Assembly: GCA_009733575.1 (NCBI GenBank)
Contig: ML769383.1
Coordinates: 1 to 64,000, forward strand
Direction of reading: 5' to 3'
DNA length: 64,000 nt
From: Gymnopus androsaceus JB14
Taxonomy: Eukaryota; Basidiomycota; Agaricomycetes; Agaricales; Omphalotaceae
Positions 9,867 to 19,900 of this stretch are shown here, piece after piece. Made by a program: the position numbers and the translations under genes. Under the pieces are notes generated by a model. It was not told where the DNA came from. It saw only the letters and a program-made list of their open reading frames with translations, and did no database searches. Position 1 is the first letter of the stretch, and the number at the start of each line of letters is the position of its first letter.

Positions 9867-11776
9867 TCAGTTTGAAATACCGTACAGCTTGTCAAGCTGA
9901 GGCTTATACGCCTCTTCGACAGCCTTCCTTCGAATGTTTCCCTTCGAAGATGTACGCGGTAATGAGCCTTTAGGAACCACGATGATCATTTCCGCAGAAG
10001 AGATTTTCTCGTGTTCGTATCTCCTGTCGTGGAAGCGGCGGATCTTCCTCCAAATTTCTTTCTTCAGTTTGCTTTCCGCGACTTCCATGTTTGATTCCAC
10101 GAAGAGAACAGGAGATGGACGTCCTGTCCCAACGGCAATACATTCTGATATCAAAGGCCCGCACATTGCTCGGGCATTGTCTTCGATGGATCTATAGCAG
10201 AAAGGTCTATGTCAGTATCGCAGCCAGAGAAAACACATAGAAAAAATGCTCACTTGGTATCGCATCTCAGACTAGTCTGAGTCTTGATCCAATCGTCGTC
10301 TCGGCCAGCAAAGATGTAACTTCCTGGCGCAACTTCGATGAAAAGATCGCCTGTGTGGAAATTGCCATCGTCGTTCCTTAATGAGGTATCCGGACAGTCG
10401 CCCGAATCTTCCAAGACCACAAACTCGAGCAATCGTTTGGTGGAACGATGTCCATCGTTCGAGTTATCCTCCGTATGAACCGGACGGAATTCATACGAAA
10501 GCCCAGTCAACGGGCGCAAATGATGGCGGGTGCGCGCGTCGTCCCCACCTATGCTCAGCATAGTGGAGCCCCCGAGTTCTGTACTTCCAAAGATGTTCTT
10601 CAGTTTAATTCCATTGTTATATGCGTAATCCTGGTCTTCCTGTGATAGTTCCATGCCAGTTGTTGTGACCTCGTCAAGGCTGGCGAGCATGGCTAGAACC
10701 TTTGGATCCTGTCGTGCGGCTCGAAGATGCATTGAGAAGAAGGTGGCGAACTGCCATATGCGGTTTACTTGGCAGTGTTCTACCATGGCCATCAGGTCTT
10801 CTGTTGGGAAGGGCATTCGTCTCGGCTGGACGATGCAAGTTCCGTACTGCATGAGACAAAGTAACACTATTTAAAGATGCGTCAGTGATACCTTCAAATT
10901 TTAGAATAATCACCAAAGACGTACTGCTTGTTTGACCGATATGACACATGCTTCCACTAGAAATAAAGAATTAACGTCAGTAGAAAGATATGAAATTCGA
11001 AAGAAGCTCTTACATCCAAGTGCTAACGTCCTGACGGTTGGAATGGATTGGAACACAAAGCTGGCTAGCTTTGCGAGCCACTGCATCAAGCCAACGATAG
11101 TTGCAAGGAACGAGTTTCGGGCTACCGGATGTGGATCCACTGGTATGGAAGACGAATGCGTACTCCGAAGGGTCAACAACCCGCTCATTTCCGATGATGT
11201 TTGAGTCATCTACTCCCCGTTCTAACTCCTGGGAGAGCAGCTTGATATCGGAGAAGGAGGGTGCAGACAAGATGGGTACAGGACTTTCATTCGCCGTATT
11301 GTTGGCGATGGACGCCAACGTTCCCGAGTCACATATAAGGGCCCTGGCCCCTGCTTTTTGAAGGAGTTCAAAGATGACGTTTGGATTGGGGAGACGAAGA
11401 CTGAAAAGCTGAGGCACATATCCTGCTTTCGAGAGACCGTAGATGTGAAGTACATCGGAGTATGTTAAGCCACCGATCCTGAAAATCAAACCAGTTAGCT
11501 ATTATAGGTAGTTATATATGATTAGATTAGAATCGCGTACCATAGTCCGACTACCGACTTGGGCGGAATGTTGGCTTTAACTTTGACCTCACGCACCCAA
11601 TACCGAGCACATAGGTCTACATCGTCGTGGAACTGTTTATATGTAACCGTTTTGTATTCAGCGATTCCACCCGATGTCGAAGGAATCTTGAACGCTGGTG
11701 AGTGGGGGTAACGTTTGCTGCTATCCGCTAGGATAGACAGATGAGTCTTCATGTTGTCGTCAGTGAGAGGAGACAT
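9867..11776 (-). CDS. Stand-alone adenylation (AMP-binding) enzyme
   Basis: This is a member of the acyl-adenylate-forming (ANL) superfamily, which activates a carboxylic acid with ATP. Core motifs are visible in order: FHTSGSTSGSPKLV (A3, phosphate-binding), NIFGSTELGG (A5), FHTGDLF (A7), and LPRTSSKGNIRR close to the C-terminus (A10 with the catalytic Lys). Four introns join the exons in phase, near 11478-11541, 10961-11013, 10869-10919 and 10193-10253. The N-terminus (ATG at 11776) resembles the adenylation domain of fungal NRPS-like reductases. The protein ends right after A10 at about 560 residues, with no carrier-protein, thioesterase or reductase domain after it. The substrate cannot be read from the sequence. 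It may be a stand-alone acid-CoA ligase-type enzyme or a shortened NRPS-like gene. Confidence 0.8.
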
Positions 11777-12713
11777 TGTTGACTCGGAGAGAGAGCTGTT
11801 AGACTAAACACGATAAAGTTAGAGTCTTATAAGCTCTATGGCATTGGCTTGGAGATTATTGAATTATGATAACGAACCTAAGAGCATCTCATGTCGACGA
11901 ATGAGGAGTCACACCAATTAGTTGTCGGAAGCGGTACGCGTCGCAGTGAAGACTTGGACAGCTATGATATGTATATCCATCCTAGGATTTCCGGTTTCGG
12001 AATGCTGTTGGAGGATGGATGATACAATACTACGCGCGTGATAGCTGTGGCTGGTAAAACGCTTTAGCTGTACAGACAGCCGCTTGCGTTAGATCAAGAG
12101 CATCATCGCAGGTCCTTCCGTCACCCAACTCTGTTTCGCGAGCCCATCCACACTGGCAGATGTTGAAACCATCTCATATTCTGGATGGAATGGACAGACT
12201 AGTAATGAGTCAACCATTGATACACCTCTACAATGTATAACCGGAGCAACTGCCGCCCAGCAAAGTGCTGGTTAGGCGCTCGAGTCAAACTTCAATGCTT
12301 GGAATTGAGTGAAATGGAATGTCAAGAAGTAGACATCGCTGCCAACCACAGGGGGCTATGCATGCGGGATCGAACTGAGGCAGGCGGGAAGTCGGACAGT
12401 GTATAGGGCAGTGAGTTCTGATGTGTCGACAGTCTTGGAGGGCGTTGTTTCATCCCCATCTTAGTTGCCTGTCGGTTCCGTGGGCGGGAGGCCTTCTTCG
12501 GCCTTGAGCGCGATGGATCCAGGTATACACCAAAACATGATGAAAGCGAAACGGAGGTTAGCATTGCAAGTAAGGTCGCCCTGCGTTATAGCCGAAACAA
12601 AGGCAGGGTTCTATGGAAGAGACGAGGATAAGCTGGGTGCACTCCGTTCAATGTAGAGTAGAGGTATGGGAATCATACAAGTTGTATGTTCCCATACATA
12701 CATATAATTGTGA
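11777..12713. other. Gene-poor stretch upstream of the adenylation enzyme
   Basis: No protein-like ORF is visible on either strand. The first few hundred bases are presumably the promoter of the divergent adenylation gene. A near-palindrome at 12670-12695 lies just outside the repeat that follows. Confidence 0.4.
12670..12695. repeat. Near-perfect palindrome outside repeat copy A
   Basis: GGGAA-T-CATACAA-G-TTGTATG-TTCCC can fold into a stem with one bulged base. Its centre is about 32 bases outside the GC-rich end of repeat copy A. A palindrome of different sequence sits at the same distance from copy B. Confidence 0.55.
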
Positions 12714-13115
12714 TTTGGCTGGGGCTTGGCCCGCGTGGGTGGGCAAAAAAATAACCACACGCTGGCCAAGTCCGGAACGTCAGAGACGCTGGAAATATTT
12801 ACTAGAGCGGGCCTTTCCAACAGATAGGAAAGGACAACAGGCTACACTATCTGGATTGTGCCCCGACTCCTTGAGAGGTGAGTATAATAGGTAATTATGA
12901 ACTGAGGGACAAGGGACCATCAACATGGGATGGGTGGGTTGGGAGACTCAAAAAACCAATGTAAAATTGGCGGCGATGAGAGTCAGGATCAAGACGACTG
13001 AGCGCCTAGATGCCGAGTCTCTCGCCGTGCTCAGCTTATCCTCTGATAAGCGCGCCTTGCTAGCTTATCGCGGAAAAATTTCCAGGAATGGAAGAATCGG
13101 GCTTATTATCTTATC
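12714..13115 (+). repeat. Dispersed repeat, copy A (probable non-autonomous DNA element)
   Basis: This segment is related to 41340-41872 in inverted orientation. Shared blocks, in the same order, are a GC-rich terminal block (TTTGGCTGGGGCTTGGCCC, then CGCGTGGGTGGGCAAA), a CCGGAACGTC...GAG block, a TGAGAGTCAGGA block, a GCGCCTA block, and a GATGCCGA(G/C)TCTC...CTTATC...CTGATAAG block. No ORF is conserved, and the copies differ in internal length. Repeated GATAAG/CTTATC hexamers near one end look like subterminal transposase-binding repeats, as in hAT-like elements. The class is an inference. Confidence 0.6.
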
Positions 13116-13945
13116 GGTCGCGTGACATCCGTATATGGTTTATCAGCATTAACCATAGGTAAGTCGTTGGGTGAAGTTGTCAATTCTCGGTTTTGCCATG
13201 TATGGGAAATGACTTCGAAATACCGTATACAGTCAATGGTGCTGCGCCGCTTTGCAGGGCCCAGACTTTCGCATCGCCTACAAGTGGAAAGGGTCTCAAA
13301 CCTATCATAATATCAACCCTACCATAAAACTCTGCTTATATTGCGGTCATCTCTGAGCTCTAGCATGCGCTTCGCGGCGAGCAGATAATCAATGAGCCCA
13401 CTACCTATATGATCCTCCGAGTCAGTGCATGGCAGCCATTTCTGGCATATGATTGTCCTTTGTCAAACAACTCGATTTCGAATCGAAGAGTTCTTAACCT
13501 CTTTCATTTCCTCCTCCATCCATTTGAGCTTGGATCGACAAATATTCTTGTCCATGTACTGCGATTGATTCCCTAAATCAATACTCCTTGGTTTCCAGGT
13601 TTGGCCATTTTATTGCGTGTGCTGCTTCTCTATTCATGAACGATGAACAGCTCCTATAGTGCTGTCTCATAACAACAGTGACCCACTTCGATTCCGTGTC
13701 CTCCAGTACCTTTCCATACGTTGTTCATCGATCCGACATTGATCCTTTCCTTCCTGTGGACATCTTCATTGCACGGTTTCCAATTATTCCTACTTGCACA
13801 CTGGATACATATATAATGTGCGAGCGTTGGCCCTGCGCTCGCCATACAAAAACATAGCACTTCAATTAGTTTGGCGATATCAATGATCCACGTCAAACTC
13901 AACAATCAGTGTATTTCTGTTCAATTGCTTCATAGCGGTATGTAA
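13116..13945. other. Gene-poor stretch
   Basis: I see no convincing coding region. Short ORFs are present on both strands, but their translations carry no family-like pattern. It may include the rest of the transposon-like repeat. Confidence 0.35.
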
Positions 13946-14330
13946 ATGTATCTTTTCGCTCGTCGATGTTCGCCCAGGCGTTGCTTCCTTCTAGATATCC
14001 ACATTACCTCCTGGACCTTTCAATTTTGCGCAACAACATTCGTTGAAACGTTACAGACACTTACAAGCCCTGTGGCTCATGTACCAGGCTTGGCTCCAAA
14101 TACGCTCGCCACGACTGTAACTGTCCAAGGTAAGGTCGGGTTGACTTTTATGCGGGCGAGAATACTTATCCTCTGTTCCAGGCACTCTTGTTGCCTCTGC
14201 TGCAGGATATCAGTACTCCATTGTCCCACCTATATCTAACAGTGAAGAAGTCCAGTCATTCGATGCTGCTTCTTGCGTCTTTGATAACGATGGAACTATG
14301 GGCACTTGTGTTGAAAGGATCTGACGCTTA
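13946..14330 (+). pseudogene. Spliceable coding remnant of an unknown protein
   Basis: Two open segments join in phase over an intron with good ends (GTAAGG at 14132 to CCAG at 14181), giving VETLQTLTSPVAHVPGLAPN... followed by TLVASAAGYQYSIVPP and DAASCVFDNDGTMGTCVERI, then a stop near 14327. The Thr/Ala/Ser-rich style with scattered cysteines is typical of secreted proteins of mushrooms-type fungi, but I cannot name the family. No credible start codon with a signal peptide is visible upstream, so it looks like the remains of a gene. The tandem fragments at 14971-15162 may be part of the same relic. Confidence 0.4.
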
Positions 14331-14460
14331 CGATAGTGACGTCATTGATCGACTCGACATGAGTCTTTCGTCCCGTTAATACTCCTTGAAACACCTTTGT
14401 AGCTGCGCTACATAAGGCAACAGCACTGTCTTTGTATTTACTCAATAAGCATACAAGACG

Positions 14461-14780
14461 CTGTAATTATGCTATTCGCTAGTTCTATAAATATGATACA
14501 TACGCTTATGAAGCATATGAACAGTTCAATACATTAGTAGTCGAACGTAGTCGTAATTACTCGATCACACATCGTACTTACATGCTGTTGAACCATTATG
14601 ATCGTACCCTATGCCCTAAGCACCTTACTATGATACTGTATAGTTGTAGTCGTACTTAGTATAAATACTGTACCTAGTATCCGTACTCCTTAGCACACTC
14701 AGTTGTACTACTACTTGTCTATACAAGAACTCTTCGCTCTCCAACTAGTCCTCCAGACCAGTCTACTTGCTACATAACCA
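14461..14780 (+). other. AT-rich promoter-like stretch, possible solo LTR
   Basis: The segment has many GTAC/AGTA strings, a TATAAATA box at about 14659, then a CT-rich run (CTCTTCGCTCTCC) and a CAGGTGAGT donor-like string at 14779. This order resembles the U3-R-U5 layout of fungal gypsy-type LTRs. I found no partner copy, primer-binding site or target duplication, so this is only a suggestion. Confidence 0.2.
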
Positions 14781-14970
14781 GGTGAGTAATGGATCTCACC
14801 ATTTGTTGATCATATGTCTGCTTCAACAACTTGTGTTGAAGAAGTTGGGATCCTTAGATTGTCGGACTTAACGCAGACCCTCACTTACACTTACACTAGA
14901 TCTGTGACCGATTTCTTCACCATTGGAGTCACTCCCACCCTCGTCCATTTCAGTCCTCGCAACTGAGGCC

Positions 14971-15162
14971 ATTGAAACTCCACCAGTAAACCTTTATTTC
15001 AGTGGCTTCTGCCCCTGGAGCTCTCACAACCGGAGACCCTAGCGTGGATGGCTCAGAGGTAGTCTCGTCTGCCGCCACCGCGTTCGATTGAAACTCCACC
15101 AGTAAACTTTTACTCCATTGTTTCTGATCCCGCAGCTCTCACAACCGGGAACCCCAGCATCC
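14971..15162 (+). repeat. Diverged tandem duplication of a coding-like fragment
   Basis: Two copies of about 75 bases start at 14971 and 15087 (offset 116). Both open with ATTGAAACTCCACCAGTAAA and share AGCTCTCACAACCGG followed by an ACCC/ACCCC string. In one frame each gives an ALTTG(D/N)PS motif, which suggests a duplicated piece of a coding repeat that is no longer part of a gene. Confidence 0.6.
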
Positions 15163-16636
15163 CAACCGCAGTCTCCATTCAAGCTCGAACGTTTACCGTG
15201 AAATGCATTCATGAATTGACTGTTGATTGAGGTTAATTTAAGTGCCGTGGAACTACAGCACAAGGCCTAATTCTTGGGGGGTAAAGCGTCACATATATTC
15301 TCAGAATAGTTCTACGGGACTCGTGCCGCTGTTATAGTGATCCATATCCAGATACGCATCTTTTACGCTGATGAAGTATTGTTTTGGGAACTGCACTTAA
15401 ATTTCCAGTGTCCTCGGAAGAGACATCGGATTATAGCCCATCAGTGTTGATGGTCATTCCAGATCCGATGACAATGAGAGCATACTTACTGTGCCTAGAG
15501 TATGGATGACTTTGAAGATTGCTTTGGCTCCGACGATTACCCAATATAAAGCTATGTACAGCAAATGAATTCAAATCATTTGAAAGAAAGCCATTTTATC
15601 TTGCCTGATTTTCTTCCCTGAAGAAGGCACCAAGGCACACAGGGAAGACGGGCGGTAGATTTCTAAATCTAGTCGGGCAAAGCGTTTCATACTTTTACGT
15701 AAGTACCGTTCTTTTGATTAAGCCTTGTTATAAGGCAAGGGCGCGAGACCTCGTCGGATGCATGCGTGAGATAAGAAACCTAAGATGAGAGGTATACTCA
15801 TCCTCAAGAAAATGGTGACAATCTCTTGGGTTTTATCGGGGAAGCCAACGCTGTCACTGCCAGATCGCAGTGACCAGTCCGGGGTGGAAAAAGACCTGAA
15901 GTCTTGACCAGACTCAAACGGATCTGTACGCTGACTCCGGTACACAAGGGGAACGGGTTAAGGAAGGGAAGAGTCAGCGAAGCGCAAACCCCCCAAACCT
16001 TCGAACCTTGCCCCAAGCATCATAGCTTAAATAACTTGGATAACTTAGATATATAAAAGAAAATGGAATAAAATTGGACGGTGGGTGGGTCCAAAAATCT
16101 CGGGCTTGGAGAGAACGAGAATGAGGAGAATGCTTTCCGCGCACACCAGACAATGGTGGCGGGAAGCAAAAGATGATGCTGGCATGCACGCAATTCTGGT
16201 CTCAATGCGGACATCAGTACATTGTGCCTGTGTCAGCTGTATTGATACCAGACTCTCTTCTCATCTCCAGTGTTTCCTTGCCTTATACTATCACTTACGC
16301 TAGCCGTTCTCAAGCTCACGTAGCTTCAGCTAGCACCCATGGTCTGTGGCTTGGCGGATAAATATTCGCTTCTTTCTGAGCCCTCTGAACTTCGAAATCA
16401 GAGGCAAACTGAGTTAACTATGGAATGCCTCTGCGACTTTTACCCCATCTTGACCGGAACTAAAATTTTCTTTAGTACTAGTTAGAATTCATATTCTGAA
16501 ACATTTCACTCAAAAAGAGTTAGAGGAAATCTTCCATCGTAATTATGCAGTATACAGTGCTCTTACATCGCAGGTAACAGAGCGAACTTTATACCTTAAA
16601 ACAAGTTAAATAACTATGGTTCAGATTCTCGTACAG
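15163..16636. other. Gene-poor stretch
   Basis: I read both strands and see no ORF with a family-like pattern, no RNA gene and no obvious repeat. It separates the repeat-bearing region from the F-box gene. Confidence 0.4.
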
Positions 16637-17971
16637 TTACATGTAAAGTTCTTTCAATTCTAGAATGCCACGCCTGTAGCACCCCGATAATTGCTTCTGG
16701 CAGTTCCCAATGTCCTCGTCCATTTTGTTTCGCATCTCAGTCGTGGGATTGAGACGCACCAGAGATGCTAACCATCGTGATTCTGAAGGGTGTCGGATAC
16801 GAACGACACTCTTTAGCCTGACAAGATAGGCAAAGCGTGGATGCTGAAGAAGATTATCCAAGCTCTGGAGGTCTTGAGAGCAACTAATTAGCCATGGGAT
16901 GTCCAGGACTTCGAGGCGCGATGGTACACCAGCGTAACCGTTACAAGATACTGATGATGCCATCCTCTGCAAGAACGGCTGTACATCTGTGTCGATATCA
17001 AGGAGCAATTCCCTAAGATTTGTGTTTCGAGATACATCCCAGTGATGGAGGAAAGCCTTTGCTGCTCAAACAATTGTGAGCGACAGGCCCAGCTGCTGGT
17101 AGTAAGGATACTTACCTAGATCTGACTTGTGTAGACTCCCCCGAAGTTCAATCGACAGCCTTCGTAACGATCCCCCTGTAGTCGTGATTAGATGCGATAT
17201 AGCCAGATAGGAGTCAAGAGCTGCAAGGGGATGTCCCAGAAAATGAACGTCTAACAAGACTATAGTTGAGCAAAAAGGCAGCAGTGCATCGATGATTGCT
17301 TTGGATCCACACATGATGTTCCTGAATCGAATGGTGTTGATTGAAGGTAGAGTTGTTTTGGCAGTATCTGATTGTGGTTCAGGAATTAGAGAATCGCGGT
17401 GTATGATATGATCCAGAATAAGACTCTCCAGAGCAGGAAAAGAGCACAGGAGACGAAAGAATTCATCACCGCTCCGGAAATCAGCATGAATAAGCTCCAG
17501 AGTCGTGACACGTAGGAAACCTGAATGCATGGCAGCTCTAGCTGGATCGGTCAAGTCCCGCCATTGGACACCGCCAATAGCCAAACGCTGGAGGTTCTGC
17601 AGAAATTCTGCCATCGAAAGACGGGGAAACTCGGCAGAGCCGGACATCCAGGTGAGGAGTTTGTTTATAGACAAGGAATTAGGATCCACTGATGGTGTCG
17701 TGCTATCTTCGTCATTGCACGAAGTTACTCTACGCTGGAGTAGGCGAATGTCCCGAACGGCCCAGCTAAAGGTTGAACAGGGAGATATGCACAGACATAG
17801 AAACGTTTCTATGCGATGGTCGAGGAGGGTGATAGAGCGGAAGAGAAGACATCTCGAATGAAAAAGCCATTCCGAACAACTGACAAGGGCAAAAGTCTTC
17901 AAGGAAGACCTACATCCTTGAAACTCGTCTATGACCCTTTTTATGATATCGGAGGGAAGAGAATGAACCAT
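16637..17971 (-). CDS. F-box-like protein of the mushroom type
   Basis: The start at 17971 opens with MVHSLPSDIIKRVIDEF, followed by a LKTFALVSCSEWLFHSRCLLFRSITL segment; this is the usual shape of Agaricomycete F-box-like proteins, which are thought to act as SCF ubiquitin-ligase adaptors. The rest has leucine-rich, weakly repeated segments (LRVTTLELIHADF, FPALESLILDHI, VLLDVHFLGHPL) like the LRR part of this family. One intron near 17060-17116 (GTAAGT donor) joins the last exon, which ends ELKELYM. An in-frame ATG at 18076 exists, but the sequence between lacks the motif quality of the F-box start. Large, fast-evolving families of this type are common in these fungi. Confidence 0.65.
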
Positions 17972-18416
17972 GGTCGATGAGAGAGTCGTTCTAGTTGCGT
18001 CGTGACGTGGAGGACATTGACAGACCATCACAATCGCACAGGAGTGCCTCAGGATCTTTTCGGTTGCGAGGATCAAGATGGAATCAAAGAAGCCAAGTCA
18101 TCTATTCTACGACTGTCAGGATAGGGTGCGAGCGTCTGAGCAGATATCAGTCATTTATGCTTCAACCTGTAGCGCCCACAAAAATGGTGTCAATGTGATA
18201 AAGACGTGGAATGATGGCAAGGTGCTTTCAGAAATTGGACATGAAGCTTGTCGTTCCAGAGAAGGTGATATCAATGGCTTCTTGAGGTACTTTGACTGGA
18301 GGCACCAGAAATTATGAAGATCGGAGACTAAAATAAACCTTGGTTAATGAAGTGTGGAATTAGTTTCAAGTAAGTACAAAGCGCCACCATAATTCCATAA
18401 CCATATTCCATAGCTA

Positions 18417-19728
18417 TCATCTCTGAAGCTGTTCCTCCAGAAAAATAACGAACCTTTGGCATACCCCATCCTCACTCCAATCCAGGCTCCCGCGCTCGAT
18501 TGTACCCAGAGTAATCGCTTTTTTCTGTGCGGTGACAAACTGCCGCTTGAGGCGTGAGAGTTCTGGCAGTGTAATATTGCGTGGCGGTAGCATTAACTTA
18601 AGAGGTGAAGATGAAGGCGTCGGCGATAGCGTTATAAAGCCCCCAAACCCGTCCTGTGACGACATTATTTGCTGCATTATGGAGTGTGTTGTTTTCTCCA
18701 GTGTGGCTAGTGCGTCCGTCGGAGCTTTCACTGTCTGTTTCGAAAGTAAGAATACAATCAATGAGGATAGATGAGGATTAGACTTACCGCCACTGTTCCT
18801 GAATTGGGATTGCTTACTTTACCCTTATCGACGGCATCCCATAAAGCATCTAGAGTAGATTGTGGTATAGATTCGTCTGACCAGAGGAGAGTAAACAGAG
18901 GTGAATCCCATCGGACCATCGAGGAGGGTTCTTCGTATCGAAGAAATAGGTTTTCCAGTGTCTCATCGGAATACCTATCGTCCCCTTCCCGAAGTTTGTT
19001 CCACTCCCGACATTGCTCTTGTGAGGTAAGCACGTATACCTACTTGACAAGGACTGCAATTAGTATGACGATATAATGGCAACGGGAGATCAATAATAGC
19101 GAATGAAGGGGCAGTTGTACGAAACCAAGTATCACGCCGGTAGTCTGTGGAAATAAACTCCGAATGGAGTAAATTCTCTCCAATGTCGATCCAAAAGGAT
19201 CAAAGGAAGTGATAAACCCTGGCTCTCGACCCTTGGATGCGAGAGCAGACAATTGAGGGCAATTGGAGTGGGAGCGCAGTACGCGTATCAAAATTAAAAA
19301 ACAATAATAAAGGAAAGTAGACGCCATAAGAGTGCGATAAACTGACCGACACGATACCATCCGCGGCCGCGAAGAAATGAAAAAGAAGGGCAACTCACAG
19401 TGGCGACTCTGACTTTGACTTCTCGAGCGGCACAATAGATTTGGTATCGAAAGCCCTTAATGTAGTTGGGGGCATCGACAATAAGGATTGTATCTGGGGA
19501 GATGAGACGTATTATTGCAGTCAGAAGAGCAGCACGAGCTGGTTTTTCAGCAGCAGAGGTATCGTATGCGGATCGCTTTATATCGAGAGAATGAGAATTT
19601 TCGGAGAGAACGATGATTTGTTTTGAGCCACCGGATTGAATATCCCTTTTTTGAAAGAATTCCTTAATCTGGTTGGATCTAAAGGACTTTCCAGAGCAAG
19701 GATAGCCTGAACAGACGACGACAGCCAT
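18417..19728 (-). CDS. KTI12: KTI12, elongator-associated P-loop protein
   Basis: Kti12 binds the Elongator complex and is needed for its wobble-uridine tRNA modification. The start is MAVVVCSGYPCSGKS, with the P-loop (GYPCSGKS) at the very N-terminus as in the family. DTILIVDAPNYIKGFRYQIYCAAR matches the Walker B/D-x-x-N-Y-I-K-G region, and QEQCREWN after the first intron is the family's CxxWN motif. The last part (LPELSRLKRQFV) matches the C-terminal tRNA-binding region. Introns are 19040-19398 (359 nt, far longer than others here) and 18735-18787. The gene is divergent from the LIM-RhoGAP gene, 172 bases apart. Confidence 0.88.
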
Positions 19729-19900
19729 GAAGACAGATACAACGTGATGAGAATTTATTTGAGTTACGGCGCTACGGGCGCTACAATCTCTCCTCCATAC
19801 CCAACAGACACTCCTTTTTTTCTACATTATTCATCTTTCTCCTTTGGGCTGAGCCACATTCCCGTCCATCCGCTACTTGCGGTCTCTTCGCTAAACCGCC

